Positions 1 to 8,861 of a stretch of DNA of 64,000 nucleotides are shown here, piece after piece. The stretch lies in the NCBI RefSeq assembly GCF_026248685.1, contig NZ_CP111036.1, positions 2,108,001 to 2,172,000 of the forward strand, written 5' to 3'. Position numbers and translations under genes: made by a program. The stretch's first letter is position 1; each line of letters starts with the position of its first letter. The notes beneath the pieces are model-generated. The model was not told the origin of the DNA, did no database searches, and was given only the letters and a program-made list of their open reading frames with translations. The stretch is from Haladaptatus caseinilyticus. Its GTDB lineage: Archaea > Halobacteriota > Halobacteria > Halobacteriales > Haladaptataceae.

Positions 1-56
1 ACGAACTTCGCGAACGGGAGTGGGACGACGAGGACCGGATGGTCGGACAGGGATGA
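1..56 (+). CDS. 3' end of an unidentified CDS
   Basis: One frame is open from the window edge to a TGA at 54-56. It reads as a strongly acidic, charged tail ending in RMVGQG, which is typical of haloarchaeal coding sequence; the other two plus frames read Arg/Ser-rich. Only 17 codons are visible, so the protein cannot be named. It runs in the same direction as the transporter operon that starts 183 bases downstream, but that operon has its own promoter. Confidence 0.4.
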   Translation, partial: ELREREWDDEDRMVGQG

Positions 57-202
57 ATATGATCCGAAGAAAACAGGAACTGCTCTGCGTCGTGTAAGCG
101 GTGGCTCGCGAGAACGGCGATCCCGTAGACGGAGGCGGTTTTACTCACATTTAACTTCCGGAATGGAGACATTTTAATCAGTATATAGTGTAAAAAAGCA
201 TA

Positions 203-216
203 GAAACAATTAATAG
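203..216 (+). promoter_or_regulatory. Leaderless promoter of the LIV transporter operon
   Basis: A purine-rich BRE-like GAAACAA (203-209) is followed by TTAATAG (210-216), centred 26 bases before the ATG at 239. This is the spacing of leaderless haloarchaeal promoters. No Shine-Dalgarno sequence precedes the ATG, in contrast to the downstream genes. The region 57-202 is AT-rich and holds a second TATA-like stretch near 180 but no gene. Confidence 0.6.
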
Positions 217-238
217 TCCTAAATCTACATCTGGTGTC

Positions 239-1597
239 ATGGCAAATGATGGCACGGGTCAAACCCGTCGAGACGTGGTGAAGATGACCGGTGCGGCAGG
301 CGTTGCAGGTATCGCTGGACTCACTGGCTGTTTGAGTGACGGCGGCGGTGGCGGCGGCGGTGGTAACAACGGGGATTACCCAGCGCTCGGGAACTTCCCG
401 GTCCAAGGAGACAAGGTCACGTTCGGATTCAACGTACCCCAGTCGGGTCCCTACGCTTCAGAGGGAAAGGACGAACTTCGAGCGTACAAACTCGCGGTAA
501 AACATCTGAACAACGGCGGCGGCTGGGTCGACAACTGGGAAGACCTCTCTGGCGACGGCATCCTCGACAAACAAGTCGATTACGTGACCGGCGACACGGG
601 CACCGACTCGGACCAAGCCCGCAAGCAAGCGTCGCGGATGATAAGCCGTGACAACGTCATGATGATATCCGGCGGGTCGTCGAGTGCGGTGGCTATCGCC
701 GTCCAAGGGCTCTGTCAGCAGAAGAAGGTCATGTTCATGGCCTGTCTGACGCACTCCAACGATACGACGGGGAAAGACTGCGAACGATACGGCTTCCGTG
801 AGATGTTCAACGCCTACATGACGGGGCAGGCACTCGCACCCGTGGTGACGAAGGAGTACGGAAAGGATCTCAAGTTCTACCAACTGTACGCCGACTACAG
901 TTGGGGGAAAACACAGCAGGCATCGATGAAGCAGTTCTTCGAGAAGGAGGGGTGGACGCAGGTCAATAGCGTGGCCACGCCGCTGGGAACCAAGGATTAC
1001 AACTCGTATCTCTCGGAGGCGGCCAACTCCGGAGCCGACGCCCTGTTCTTGAACCACTACGGGCTCGACGGTGCGAACTCGCTCAAAGGGGCGATTCAAG
1101 CGGGGCTAGATCAGAATATGGAAATCGTGATGCCCCTCTACAACCGTCCGATGGCGCAGGCCGCGGGCGGCGCAATCGAGGGGATTTACGGCACCGTCGC
1201 GTGGGACTCACAGATCGACAACGAGCCCTCGAACTCGTTCACGAAGTTCTTCGGACAGGAGTACAACGGCCGGGTTCCATCGGGACCCGCCCAGCTCGCG
1301 TACGCCCAGACGCTCCAGTACGCGGCGGCGGCCGAGCGAGCCGGGACGTTCTATCCCCCGGAGGTCATCAAACAGCTCGAAGGTCACGAGTATAGCAACC
1401 TCGGGATGGAACAGGAGACGATGCGCAAGTGCGACCACCAAGCCCAACGCGCGGTACCGGTCGTGAAGGGACTGCCGAAATCCGAGCAAAAATCCGGCAA
1501 GTACTTCGAAATCGTCCAAATCACGTCCCGTGACAAACTCGGATACGAGTGTGGGCAGGGGCCAGCCGCGGAGTGTGACCTGGGTCCGTACAAATAA
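239..1597 (+). CDS. ABC transporter substrate-binding lipoprotein, LIV/amide type
   Basis: This is the extracellular ligand-binding protein of a branched-chain amino acid or amide type ABC importer. The N terminus has a twin-arginine motif (TRRDVV, residues 9-14), a hydrophobic stretch and a lipobox LTGC with Cys31, so it should be exported folded by Tat and anchored as a lipoprotein. A run of eight glycines (about 36-43) forms the linker typical of haloarchaeal lipoproteins. The rest fits a periplasmic-binding-protein type 1 fold of the Leu/Ile/Val receptor family (ANF receptor-like). Length 452 aa is normal. It is followed by genes for two permeases and two ATPases on the same strand. The true substrate (amino acid, urea, amide or short-chain organic acid) cannot be read from the sequence. 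Confidence 0.9.
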   Translation: MANDGTGQTRRDVVKMTGAAGVAGIAGLTGCLSDGGGGGGGGNNGDYPALGNFPVQGDKVTFGFNVPQSGPYASEGKDELRAYKLAVKHLNNGGGWVDNWEDLSGDGILDKQVDYVTGDTGTDSDQARKQASRMISRDNVMMISGGSSSAVAIAVQGLCQQKKVMFMACLTHSNDTTGKDCERYGFREMFNAYMTGQALAPVVTKEYGKDLKFYQLYADYSWGKTQQASMKQFFEKEGWTQVNSVATPLGTKDYNSYLSEAANSGADALFLNHYGLDGANSLKGAIQAGLDQNMEIVMPLYNRPMAQAAGGAIEGIYGTVAWDSQIDNEPSNSFTKFFGQEYNGRVPSGPAQLAYAQTLQYAAAAERAGTFYPPEVIKQLEGHEYSNLGMEQETMRKCDHQAQRAVPVVKGLPKSEQKSGKYFEIVQITSRDKLGYECGQGPAAECDLGPYK

Positions 1598-1713
1598 TCG
1601 GGTCGGTTACGATGCACGCCAACGCCTATGCTCGGTAGCACGTGACCACAGTGAGAGAGTATGACTACCATAGACGATACAAATTACAGACACATGATAT
1701 CTATACATCGCGG

Positions 1714-1718
1714 GGAGG
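1714..1718 (+). promoter_or_regulatory. Ribosome binding site deciding the livH start
   Basis: GGAGG lies 7 bases before the GTG at 1726. The frame is open to an upstream ATG at 1642, but that longer reading would add a basic, non-membrane leader of 28 residues and has no such site. The GTG start is therefore preferred. Confidence 0.65.
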
Positions 1719-1725
1719 GGAAGAC

Positions 1726-2688
1726 GTGAGCATCGTTTCACAACTAGCGACGATCCTGCTGAACGGCCTTCAGCAGGGGGCCATCTACGTGTTGGTCGCT
1801 ATTGGTCTGTCGATAATTCTCGGTACGCTGAAGTTCGTCAACTTCGCTCACGGGGCGTTGTATCTCATCGGGACGTATCTCGGGCTCCTCATTACGCTTA
1901 CCATTCGAGTTAGCGACGGGAAACTGGCCGAGTGGGGATTCGGGCAAGTCGGTCTCGGTTGGGGATTCCTCCCAGCACTCATCATCGTTCCGATAATCGT
2001 GTTTGGGGTCGGTCTTCTGATGGAACGGTTTGTCGCCAGACCGTTCTACGATCGCCCCGATACCGACCAAATCCTGCTCACGTTCGGCCTCGCTATCGTC
2101 GTGCAGGAAGCGTTCAAGATCCTGTTCGGCGGTCAGAGCTACAACTTCGCTCGACCCGCCCGGACCAGTTTGGGTCCGCTCGAACTCCAACTGAGCGGTC
2201 CGATCAGCCTCCCAGTGGTAGGTACTATCGGAATCTGGCGGCTCTACGTCATCGCTATCACTGCCGTTTTGGTCGCGCTCGTGTACCTCCTCATCGAATA
2301 CACGGATTTCGGCCTCGTCGTGCGTGCGGGGACACGCGACGCCGAGATGGTTCGGCTGCTCGGCGTGAAAATCACCCGACCGTATCTCATGGTGTTCGGA
2401 GTCGGTGCAGCACTCGCAGGTATCGCCGGCGTGGTCGGTGGGACGCTCTACGCGGTGAATCCGAACATCGGGATGGACGTTCTCGTTCCCTCCTTCCTCG
2501 TCGTCGTTATCGGCGGTGTGGGTAGCATTCGGGGCGCTGTCGTCGGCGGAATCCTCATCGGGCTTACCCTCTCGTCGCTCGTCGCAGTCGCGCCACAGTG
2601 GTCGCAGGTCGGCATCTACGTTCTCGCCGCGATCATCCTGCTAACGCGCCCACAAGGCCTGCTCGGGAGCGAGGAGGTAGCACCATGA
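1726..2688 (+). CDS. livH: Branched-chain amino acid ABC transporter permease LivH
   Basis: This is the first inner-membrane channel subunit of the LIV-type importer. The 320-residue protein is almost wholly hydrophobic with about eight predicted membrane helices. It starts with the family pattern LLNGLQQGAIYVLVAIGLS and has the conserved segment near the end (VVVIGGVGSIRGAVVGG) that forms the cytoplasmic coupling region in LivH/LivM permeases. The GTG at 1726 is chosen because of a GGAGG site and because the product then begins directly before the first helix. Its stop overlaps the livM start by four bases (ATGA), so the two are translationally coupled. Confidence 0.92.
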   Translation: MSIVSQLATILLNGLQQGAIYVLVAIGLSIILGTLKFVNFAHGALYLIGTYLGLLITLTIRVSDGKLAEWGFGQVGLGWGFLPALIIVPIIVFGVGLLMERFVARPFYDRPDTDQILLTFGLAIVVQEAFKILFGGQSYNFARPARTSLGPLELQLSGPISLPVVGTIGIWRLYVIAITAVLVALVYLLIEYTDFGLVVRAGTRDAEMVRLLGVKITRPYLMVFGVGAALAGIAGVVGGTLYAVNPNIGMDVLVPSFLVVVIGGVGSIRGAVVGGILIGLTLSSLVAVAPQWSQVGIYVLAAIILLTRPQGLLGSEEVAP

Positions 2689-3818
2689 ACGACGAGACTG
2701 CCGAACAACCGACCGGTGACGGTGGTTCGGTCGTCGAATCGGGACGCGTCTCGATGTGGGAACGAGTCGGCGATAGTGAGCGCTCGGTCGTCGCCCTCAC
2801 GGCAATCGTCGTCGCGATCTTCCCGTGGTTGTTCGTTCGTGCGCCCGTCATCAGCGACCTTCTTCAGGGCTATCAGTCGCTGGCGTCGCTCATACTCATC
2901 TGGGGAATCTTCGCGCTCGGGTTCAATTTGCTCCTCGGCTATACGGGGCTGTTGTCGTTCGGCCACGCCGCCTTCTGGGGCGGCGCGGCCTACGCTGCCG
3001 GCATTTTCAGCGCGAGCGTGAGCGGCAGTCCAATACTCATGGTGCTGTTCGGAACCCTGTTCGCCGTGCTGTTGGCGTGGATACTCGGCTTCGTCTCGCT
3101 CCGACGTGGCGGTATCTACTTCTCCATTCTGACGCTCGCGTTCGGCCAGATGGCCTACTATCTCGCGCTTTCCCCCCTTCAGGGGCTGACGAACGGGGAG
3201 AACGGTTTTACCGACGTGACGGTGGGGAATCTCTTCGGCTTCCTCGATGCGTTCGCCGCGTTCGAGTCGATTCCACTCAACACGCCGGTTCCACTGCTCG
3301 GCGATTGGCTCTACATTTTCGTCGGGGCCATCACCGTTCTCTGTGTGGCCGCCGTCGTTCGAATCCTTCATTCCCCCTACGGGTTGGTGTTCAAGGCGAT
3401 TCGGGAGAACGAACAACGCGCGTCGTTCGTCGGGCTGAACGTCTGGCGGTACAAGCTGATGGCGTTCATCCTCTCGGGGGCGTTCGCCGGTGTCGCCGGA
3501 AGCCTGTTCGTCGTCCACGGGTCATACGTCCCCGTCGAATCGCTGTACTGGACGACCAGCGGTGAAATCGTCATCATGACCGTCCTCGGCGGCGTCGGGT
3601 CGATGGTCGGCCCGATGGTCGGTGCCGGCGTCTACCTCTACGTCGAGAACGTCGTCAGCGCCAATTCCGCAATCCAACCGTACTGGCATCTCATCCTCGG
3701 TCTCGTCTTCGTCGCCGTCATCGCCCTCTTTCCGGAGGGAATCTGGGGAATCGTGGGTCGATTGCGTGATATGATTTCGACTCCATCACCCGATACCGAA
3801 CAGGAGGGTGATAACTGA
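2685..3818 (+). CDS. livM: Branched-chain amino acid ABC transporter permease LivM
   Basis: This is the second channel subunit of the LIV importer, 377 aa. A hydrophilic Glu/Asp-rich N-terminal stretch of about 35 residues precedes roughly ten membrane helices. The family signatures GFNLLLGYTGLLSFGHAAF and TVLGGVGSMVGPMVGA are visible. The ATG at 2685 follows GAGGAGGT at 2671-2678 and overlaps the livH stop; a longer frame from 2598 lies inside livH and is rejected. The gene ends in TGATG, with the last base of its stop being the first base of the livG start. The acidic tail of about 15 residues is usual for haloarchaeal membrane proteins. Confidence 0.92.
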   Translation: MNDETAEQPTGDGGSVVESGRVSMWERVGDSERSVVALTAIVVAIFPWLFVRAPVISDLLQGYQSLASLILIWGIFALGFNLLLGYTGLLSFGHAAFWGGAAYAAGIFSASVSGSPILMVLFGTLFAVLLAWILGFVSLRRGGIYFSILTLAFGQMAYYLALSPLQGLTNGENGFTDVTVGNLFGFLDAFAAFESIPLNTPVPLLGDWLYIFVGAITVLCVAAVVRILHSPYGLVFKAIRENEQRASFVGLNVWRYKLMAFILSGAFAGVAGSLFVVHGSYVPVESLYWTTSGEIVIMTVLGGVGSMVGPMVGAGVYLYVENVVSANSAIQPYWHLILGLVFVAVIALFPEGIWGIVGRLRDMISTPSPDTEQEGDN

Positions 3819-4576
3819 TGGCGCTCCTGAAAACCAACGGGCTCACCAAGGAGTTCGGCGGCCTCGTCGCGGTGGACGATGTAGACCTCGAAGTCCACGA
3901 GAACGAGAGCATCAGCGTCATCGGTCCGAACGGTGCCGGAAAGTCGACGCTTATCAACCTCATTACGCGAATGCTCGACCCGACCGAGGGGGATATCCGG
4001 TTCAAGGGCGAGTCGATAATCGGCCTCGAACCGCACGACGTCGTTCAATCCGGCATCAGCAAATCGTTCCAGACAGCATCCATCTTCCCTGACCTGACCG
4101 TCGAGGAAAATGCCCGAATCGCGGCGCTCGCCGCCGAACACGGATCGTTCAGGTTCAACTTCCTTCGGCATCAGCGACAGTATTCGGCGGTGGACACGCT
4201 GACCCGAGAGACGTTGGATTCGGTCGGATTGCTCGGTCAGCGTGAGGTTACGGCCGCCGACTTGCCGTACGGCGACAAACGCCGTCTCGAACTCGGTATC
4301 GCGCTGGCGAGCGAACCCGACCTACTGCTGATGGACGAACCTACGGCCGGGATGTCGCCCGAAGAGACGCATGCGACAGTTGACCTCATCGAACGGATCA
4401 AGGAGGAACTCGGCCTTACTATCCTGCTGGTCGAACACGACATGGAAATCGTGTTCAACGTCTCCGACCGCATCGTCGTGCTGAATCGTGGGCGCGTCAT
4501 CACTCAGGGAACTCCCGACGAGGTGCAGGGTCATCCGGAGGTTCAGGAGGCATATCTCGGAGGTGTCGAGTTATGA
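3818..4576 (+). CDS. livG: Branched-chain amino acid ABC transporter ATP-binding protein LivG
   Basis: This is one of two ATPases energising the LIV importer. Walker A is GPNGAGKST (about residues 36-44). The signature loop is LPYGDKRRLELGIAL, the LivG variant of LSGGQ, and Walker B with its glutamate is LLLMDEPTAG. The H-loop is in LLVEHDMEIV. The length of 252 aa and the C-terminal HPEVQEAYLGG segment are normal for LivG. A GGAGGG at 3803-3808 supports the ATG at 3818. Its stop overlaps the livF start (ATGA). Confidence 0.94.
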   Translation: MALLKTNGLTKEFGGLVAVDDVDLEVHENESISVIGPNGAGKSTLINLITRMLDPTEGDIRFKGESIIGLEPHDVVQSGISKSFQTASIFPDLTVEENARIAALAAEHGSFRFNFLRHQRQYSAVDTLTRETLDSVGLLGQREVTAADLPYGDKRRLELGIALASEPDLLLMDEPTAGMSPEETHATVDLIERIKEELGLTILLVEHDMEIVFNVSDRIVVLNRGRVITQGTPDEVQGHPEVQEAYLGGVEL

Positions 4577-5319
4577 GCCTTCTCAGCCTCGATAACGTGG
4601 ACGCATACTATGGTGAAAGCCACATCCTACGGGACGTGACGATGCGCGTCGAGGAAGGCGAGGTGTGCGCACTCCTGGGGCGCAACGGCGCGGGCAAGAC
4701 GACGACGCTCCGGAGCATCGCTGGCGCACGTCCGCCGGACGTTCGCGATGGGTCGGTTCGATTCAGGGATGAAGACATTACGACGATGGAACCGGAAGAC
4801 ATCTCCACTCGTGGAATCTCGCTCGTCCCCGAGGAACGGCGCGTCTTCCCCAACCTCACCGTCGAGGAAAACCTTCACCTCGCGGAGGTCGTTCACAACA
4901 AGTCGAACACGGTCGGACGCTCGATACCGCAGGTCGAACACGTCGGCATGACGACCGAGGACGTGTACGACGAATTCGAGCGCCTTCGGGAGCGACAGAC
5001 CCAGAGGGCCGGAACGCTGTCGGGCGGCGAACAACAGATGCTCGCCATCGCGAGAGCGTTGAAACAGAACACCGACCTACTGATGTTGGACGAACCGTAC
5101 GAGGGACTGGCTCCACAAATAATCGCCAACGTCGAGGACGCCATCCGCCGAATCAGCGAGACCGGAACGACCATTCTGCTGGTCGAGCAGAACGCAGCGG
5201 CCGCGATCAAACTCGCCGACAGGTGTTACGTCGTCGATCAGGGTGAAATCGTCTTCGACGGCACCGCGGACGAACTCCGTGACGACGAAGGCACGAGGGA
5301 GCGATACCTTGGCGTCTGA
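4573..5319 (+). CDS. livF: Branched-chain amino acid ABC transporter ATP-binding protein LivF
   Basis: This is the second ATPase of the LIV importer, 248 aa. Walker A is GRNGAGKTT, the signature is LSGGEQQMLAIARAL and Walker B is LLMLDEPYEGLAP; the H-loop follows in LLVEQNAAAA, where the His seen in LivG is replaced by Gln, as is common for LivF. A GGAGGTG at 4559-4565 sits 7 bases before ATG. The last codons overlap the start of the thioredoxin-like gene. Confidence 0.94.
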   Translation: MSLLSLDNVDAYYGESHILRDVTMRVEEGEVCALLGRNGAGKTTTLRSIAGARPPDVRDGSVRFRDEDITTMEPEDISTRGISLVPEERRVFPNLTVEENLHLAEVVHNKSNTVGRSIPQVEHVGMTTEDVYDEFERLRERQTQRAGTLSGGEQQMLAIARALKQNTDLLMLDEPYEGLAPQIIANVEDAIRRISETGTTILLVEQNAAAAIKLADRCYVVDQGEIVFDGTADELRDDEGTRERYLGV

Positions 5320-5968
5320 ACCCAACGACCCGGACGCGCTGTTCGACGCACTCGTCGCGGAGGACGTCGTCATCGAGAACGGCACCGTCTCGCTGGCGGA
5401 CGATTTCGAACATCGTTGGTCGATATACCTCGACACCTACGCGAGCATTACACCCGACGCGTTCGATGAAAGCGTCGCCGAAACGTTCGACATCTCGTGC
5501 GAGGAAGCTCGCGACAGCGACGTGACCCGGACCGGGTTCAGCTACTACCTCGCGCTCCGCGCACACGTAAACGGCGAGTATACGGTCGCGGAACTCGGAG
5601 TGATGGCCGAGATGGTCGCACGTATCGGTCCATCATCGCCGGTTCCCGACGGGATAGAAACGCTCACCGACGAAACCTACTCCGACTTTCTCGGGCGGCA
5701 CCCCGATTGCATCATTTCGGTGTGGAAACGCGACTGCGAACCGTGTGCGGCGATTGCGAACGAACTATCCGAAATCAGGGCGGGGATCCCCGAGAAGGTA
5801 GGGTTCGCTGGTGTGGATGGTGACGACGTCGTGGCGTTTCGACGTGAGTTCGACGTGACGGCGGCACCGTCGTTCCTCTGTTTTCGCGACGGCGAGTGCC
5901 GCGAGACGGTGACGGGAAGCGCGGAACCCGACGACCTTGTCGAGTCGGTTCGGTCGGTCTACATCTGA
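5309..5968 (+). CDS. Thioredoxin-fold protein with N-terminal helical domain, last gene of LIV operon
   Basis: The C-terminal part has a thioredoxin-like CxxC (CEPC, residues 143-146 counted from the TTG) in the context WKRDCEPCAA, followed by a cis-Pro-like segment AAPSFLCF and GECRETVTG, so a thiol reductase or thioredoxin-like role is likely. The N-terminal 110 residues are acidic, mostly helical and not recognised. No signal peptide is seen, so it should be cytoplasmic. The start is uncertain: TTG at 5309 has GAGGGAG at 5295-5301 with a 7-base spacer and overlaps livF by 11 bases; a GTG at 5279 is the alternative. The overlap argues for co-expression with the importer. Related proteins occur widely in haloarchaea (family knowledge), but the tie to transport is inference. 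Confidence 0.75.
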   Translation: MASEPNDPDALFDALVAEDVVIENGTVSLADDFEHRWSIYLDTYASITPDAFDESVAETFDISCEEARDSDVTRTGFSYYLALRAHVNGEYTVAELGVMAEMVARIGPSSPVPDGIETLTDETYSDFLGRHPDCIISVWKRDCEPCAAIANELSEIRAGIPEKVGFAGVDGDDVVAFRREFDVTAAPSFLCFRDGECRETVTGSAEPDDLVESVRSVYI

Positions 5969-6038
5969 AAAAGCGACATCGCTCTTCGATACAGCCACCG
6001 ACCCCATCGTTCCGCTGTTTTTCCGCGAGTTGCTGCTG

Positions 6039-6428
6039 TCACTCTCCCGCGACGAGGACGGGTCGCCTCGCGGTCAGGATGACGGACTGTGCGACGCTTC
6101 CGAACAGAGCCTTTCCGGCCGGTGAACGTTTTCGCCCGCCGACACAGATACAATCGACGTCGTGTTCCTCGGCCACGTCGAGGATGGTATCCGCCGGACT
6201 TCCACTCGTCTCGACGACGTCGGTTTCGATTCCCGCATCCTCCAAGGATTCCTGTGCTCGCCGAACGCCCGCTACCTGCATCGCGGTTGCGCCGCTGGGA
6301 TTGTCGGTAAAGGAGTGTAATAGTGTGGCGCGTACCGCCGTTGCCGACTCGGGAAGGTCGATAACCGCGGTTGCTTGCGCCAGTGCGCGCGATTCGGTTT
6401 CATCCACGGCAACCAGGACGTGGTACAT
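6039..6428 (-). CDS. Universal stress protein, UspA family
   Basis: This is a 129-residue single Usp domain. It opens with the strand MYHVLVAVDETESRA and ends in the ATP-binding-type motif VGGRKRSPAGKALFGSVAQ (G-x2-G-x9-G-S), followed by the last strand RPVLVAG. Such proteins are soluble, dimeric, often bind ATP and respond to stress. It lies 24 bases after the small membrane protein gene that ends at 6453 on the same strand, so the two are probably one transcript. It is slightly short compared with the usual 140-150 residues but all core elements are there. Confidence 0.9.
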   Translation of the reverse strand: MYHVLVAVDETESRALAQATAVIDLPESATAVRATLLHSFTDNPSGATAMQVAGVRRAQESLEDAGIETDVVETSGSPADTILDVAEEHDVDCICVGGRKRSPAGKALFGSVAQSVILTARRPVLVAGE

Positions 6429-6452
6429 GGTGACACATCGAAGTGGGTCGGC

Positions 6453-6758
6453 TTAGCCCTTCGGGTGAGCGTCGTCGTAGCGCTCCGAGACGAACATAAC
6501 CAGAAAGAGCAGCACGCCGAGAAACAGGCCGATGGTTGCCATGCCGAACGCCGCTAACCCGACCGGTGTCGGTTGGAGTTCGATAACGCCGAACAGTTGC
6601 ACGGGGCGCAAATTTTCCGGACCGAATAGACCGAGTAGAACGCCAACGAACCCGGCAAACGAGACGATGAGGGCGTATAAGCCGACGACGAGCGACCGTC
6701 CTTGTAGTCGGAATGGCACGAACGAACCTTGCGACAGGGCAAGGATTAGCCTTTTCAT
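6453..6758 (-). CDS. Small two- or three-helix membrane protein near cytochrome oxidase
   Basis: The product has 101 residues with two to three hydrophobic segments (about residues 23-45 and 66-92) and a short charged tail. No catalytic motif is seen. It resembles small conserved haloarchaeal membrane proteins found beside cox genes (DUF7520-like, by recollection). It precedes the UspA gene by 24 bases and is divergent from the 28-residue micro-ORF at 6781, with only 22 bases between starts. The function is unknown. Confidence 0.75.
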   Translation of the reverse strand: MKRLILALSQGSFVPFRLQGRSLVVGLYALIVSFAGFVGVLLGLFGPENLRPVQLFGVIELQPTPVGLAAFGMATIGLFLGVLLFLVMFVSERYDDAHPKG

Positions 6759-6780
6759 CCATTCGTCCCTAGTTCCGGTA

Positions 6781-6867
6781 TGTCCGAAAAAGAGCTGCTG
6801 TTGGTCATCCTCGGTGGGATAGCCGTACTCATGTTCGCGATGGGAATCATCCTCGCGACGACGTGAG
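6781..6867 (+). CDS. 28-residue single-helix membrane micropeptide
   Basis: ATG at 6781 opens a 28-codon frame whose product is MSEKE followed by about 22 hydrophobic residues ending in ILATT. It is a clean single membrane helix with a charged N terminus. It is divergent from the 101-aa membrane protein and convergent with coxA. Small single-helix subunits are common in haem-copper oxidases, so an accessory role is possible but not shown. Its position and hydrophobicity are seen; expression and conservation are not known. Confidence 0.5.
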
Positions 6868-7061
6868 AAGACGGCGTGCTATCGAGCGATGAACGAACGA
6901 GTACGTGAATTTGCGGATGTCACTGTATCGGTCCCGGTCTCGAAGCGACGCATTTTGACGCAGTGTTGATGACGATCTGATACCGGGTCCGGTCACGTTC
7001 ACTTCGCTCTCCATACCCGAACCTATCGACTCACAAAACGAGAAAACCAGAGGGGTTGTAC

Positions 7062-8810
7062 TTACTGCTCTTCTTCGCCGCCGTCCGTCAGCGCGGTCTC
7101 CTGCCTCTTTTCGAACCAGGTCCACTCTTTCGTGACCAAATCGTCCGCCTTGAGTTTCCACGGGTCGGCAGGGGCGTGTGGCCCTTCGAGCCACGACTGG
7201 ACGATGTTCCAGACGAAGATGAGCTGACCGATACCCATGATGAACGCACCGGCGGTGGCGAGCTGGTGCCACGTGGCGAACTGTGGGAGGTACGTCGCGT
7301 AGCGGCGCGGCATGCCGCCGTAGCCGAGGAACAGCATGGCGAAGAACGTGATGTTCGTCCCGATCATCGTGAGCCAGAAGTGCATGTGGGCGAGTTTCTT
7401 CTGGTACATTCGTCCGGTGTAGATGGGGAACCAGTAGTAGATACCGGCGAAGCCAGCGACGGCGATTGCTCCCATCACGATATAGTGGAAGTGACCCACG
7501 ACGTAGTAGGTGTCGTGGAGGACGAGGTCGACCGGGATGGCCGCGAGGAACACGCCGGTGACGCCGCCGATGATGAAGTTGGAGACGAATCCGATACAGA
7601 ACAGCATCGGCGCAGTCATCCGAAGCCGACCGTTCCACATCGTCGTAATCCAGTTGAACACCTTCACCGCACTCGGTATTGCGATCGCCATCGACACCGC
7701 CATGAAACTCGCACGGAGGCGTGGGTCGATTCCCGTCGCGAACATGTGGTGGGCCCAAACACCGAAGGAGAGCACACCGATTGCGAGCGTCGAGTAGACG
7801 ATGAATTTGAACCCGAACAGTTTCCGGCCCGCAAACCGTGGGAGGATGAGGCTAACCAATCCCATCGGCGGGAGGACGAGGATGTACACTTCGGGGTGGC
7901 CGAAGAACCAGAACAGGTGTTGCCACAGCAGTGGGCCGCCACCTTCGGCGGCGAAGAACGTCGTGGCGAAGTTCCGGTCGAGCAGGAGCATGATCAGCGC
8001 GCTCCCGAGCAGCGGGAACGCGAACAGGATGAGTCCCGACTGGGTCAGGATGGTCCACGAGAAGATGTCGAGGTCGGGCCATCCGACGTCGTCGCCACGC
8101 TCGGTGAAGATGGTGGCGATGAAGTTGATTGCACCCATCGTAGCACTGACACCGGAGAGGTGTAACCCGAGGAGCATGAAGTCCATCCCTGGATTCAGCA
8201 CCTCCGGGTTGGACGACAGCCCGCGCTCCGCGGAAATCGGCGTGTACATCGTCCAGCTGGACTGAGCGGGTTCGACGTTGAACCCGAGCATCGCGAGCGG
8301 GAAGCCGAGCCAGATGAGCATGGCCGCGGGTGGCAGGAGCCAGAACGCGATGGCGTTGATTCGCGGGAACGCCATGTCGTCCGCGCCGATGAGGAGCGGA
8401 ATGAAGTAGTTCGAGAACGCCGCGATGATGGGCGTCCCGAACAGGAACAGCATCGTGATCCCGTGCGTGGTCAAGAGACCGTTGTAGAGGTTCCCGCTCA
8501 TGAAGTCGAGTTCCGCACCGGCCAGCTCCGCGCGCATGAGAAGGACGGCAATGCCACCCCACGCGAACGCAATGATACCATACGTTCCGTATAGGAGGCC
8601 GATGTCCTTGTGGTCAACCGTGGTTAACCACCGAATGATTCCAGCAGGTTTTTCCTCGTGGGCCTGCCCGGTCGGTTCTGCATACCCGTAGCCTCCCCCA
8701 GTGAGAGGCGTGTAAGACCGCCAGTCCTCGATTCGGGCGAGGAACGTGGCGACCGCCAGCAAAAACACTCCCATAACTACGGTGAGAGCTATCTGCCCTG
8801 TAGCTGCCAT
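7062..8810 (-). CDS. coxA: Haem-copper terminal oxidase subunit I (cytochrome c/quinol oxidase type)
   Basis: This is the catalytic subunit that reduces oxygen to water and pumps protons. The 582-residue protein has an N-terminal extra helix (about residues 5-25), then the canonical twelve helices. Haem and copper ligands are visible: the low-spin haem His in TTHGITMLF, the CuB/Tyr motif GHPEVYIL, the two CuB His in WAHHMF, and the haem His pair in VGHFHYIVMG. The HPEVY glutamate and the DDMAFPR segment mark an A-type oxidase. No subunit II or III gene lies in the window, so partners must be encoded elsewhere. Small membrane protein genes lie on both sides. Confidence 0.96.
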   Translation of the reverse strand: MAATGQIALTVVMGVFLLAVATFLARIEDWRSYTPLTGGGYGYAEPTGQAHEEKPAGIIRWLTTVDHKDIGLLYGTYGIIAFAWGGIAVLLMRAELAGAELDFMSGNLYNGLLTTHGITMLFLFGTPIIAAFSNYFIPLLIGADDMAFPRINAIAFWLLPPAAMLIWLGFPLAMLGFNVEPAQSSWTMYTPISAERGLSSNPEVLNPGMDFMLLGLHLSGVSATMGAINFIATIFTERGDDVGWPDLDIFSWTILTQSGLILFAFPLLGSALIMLLLDRNFATTFFAAEGGGPLLWQHLFWFFGHPEVYILVLPPMGLVSLILPRFAGRKLFGFKFIVYSTLAIGVLSFGVWAHHMFATGIDPRLRASFMAVSMAIAIPSAVKVFNWITTMWNGRLRMTAPMLFCIGFVSNFIIGGVTGVFLAAIPVDLVLHDTYYVVGHFHYIVMGAIAVAGFAGIYYWFPIYTGRMYQKKLAHMHFWLTMIGTNITFFAMLFLGYGGMPRRYATYLPQFATWHQLATAGAFIMGIGQLIFVWNIVQSWLEGPHAPADPWKLKADDLVTKEWTWFEKRQETALTDGGEEEQ

Positions 8811-8861
8811 GCGAAAGGGTGAGGACTGCGGGGTAAAGAAAGGTTAGGTTACGACTTCGCG

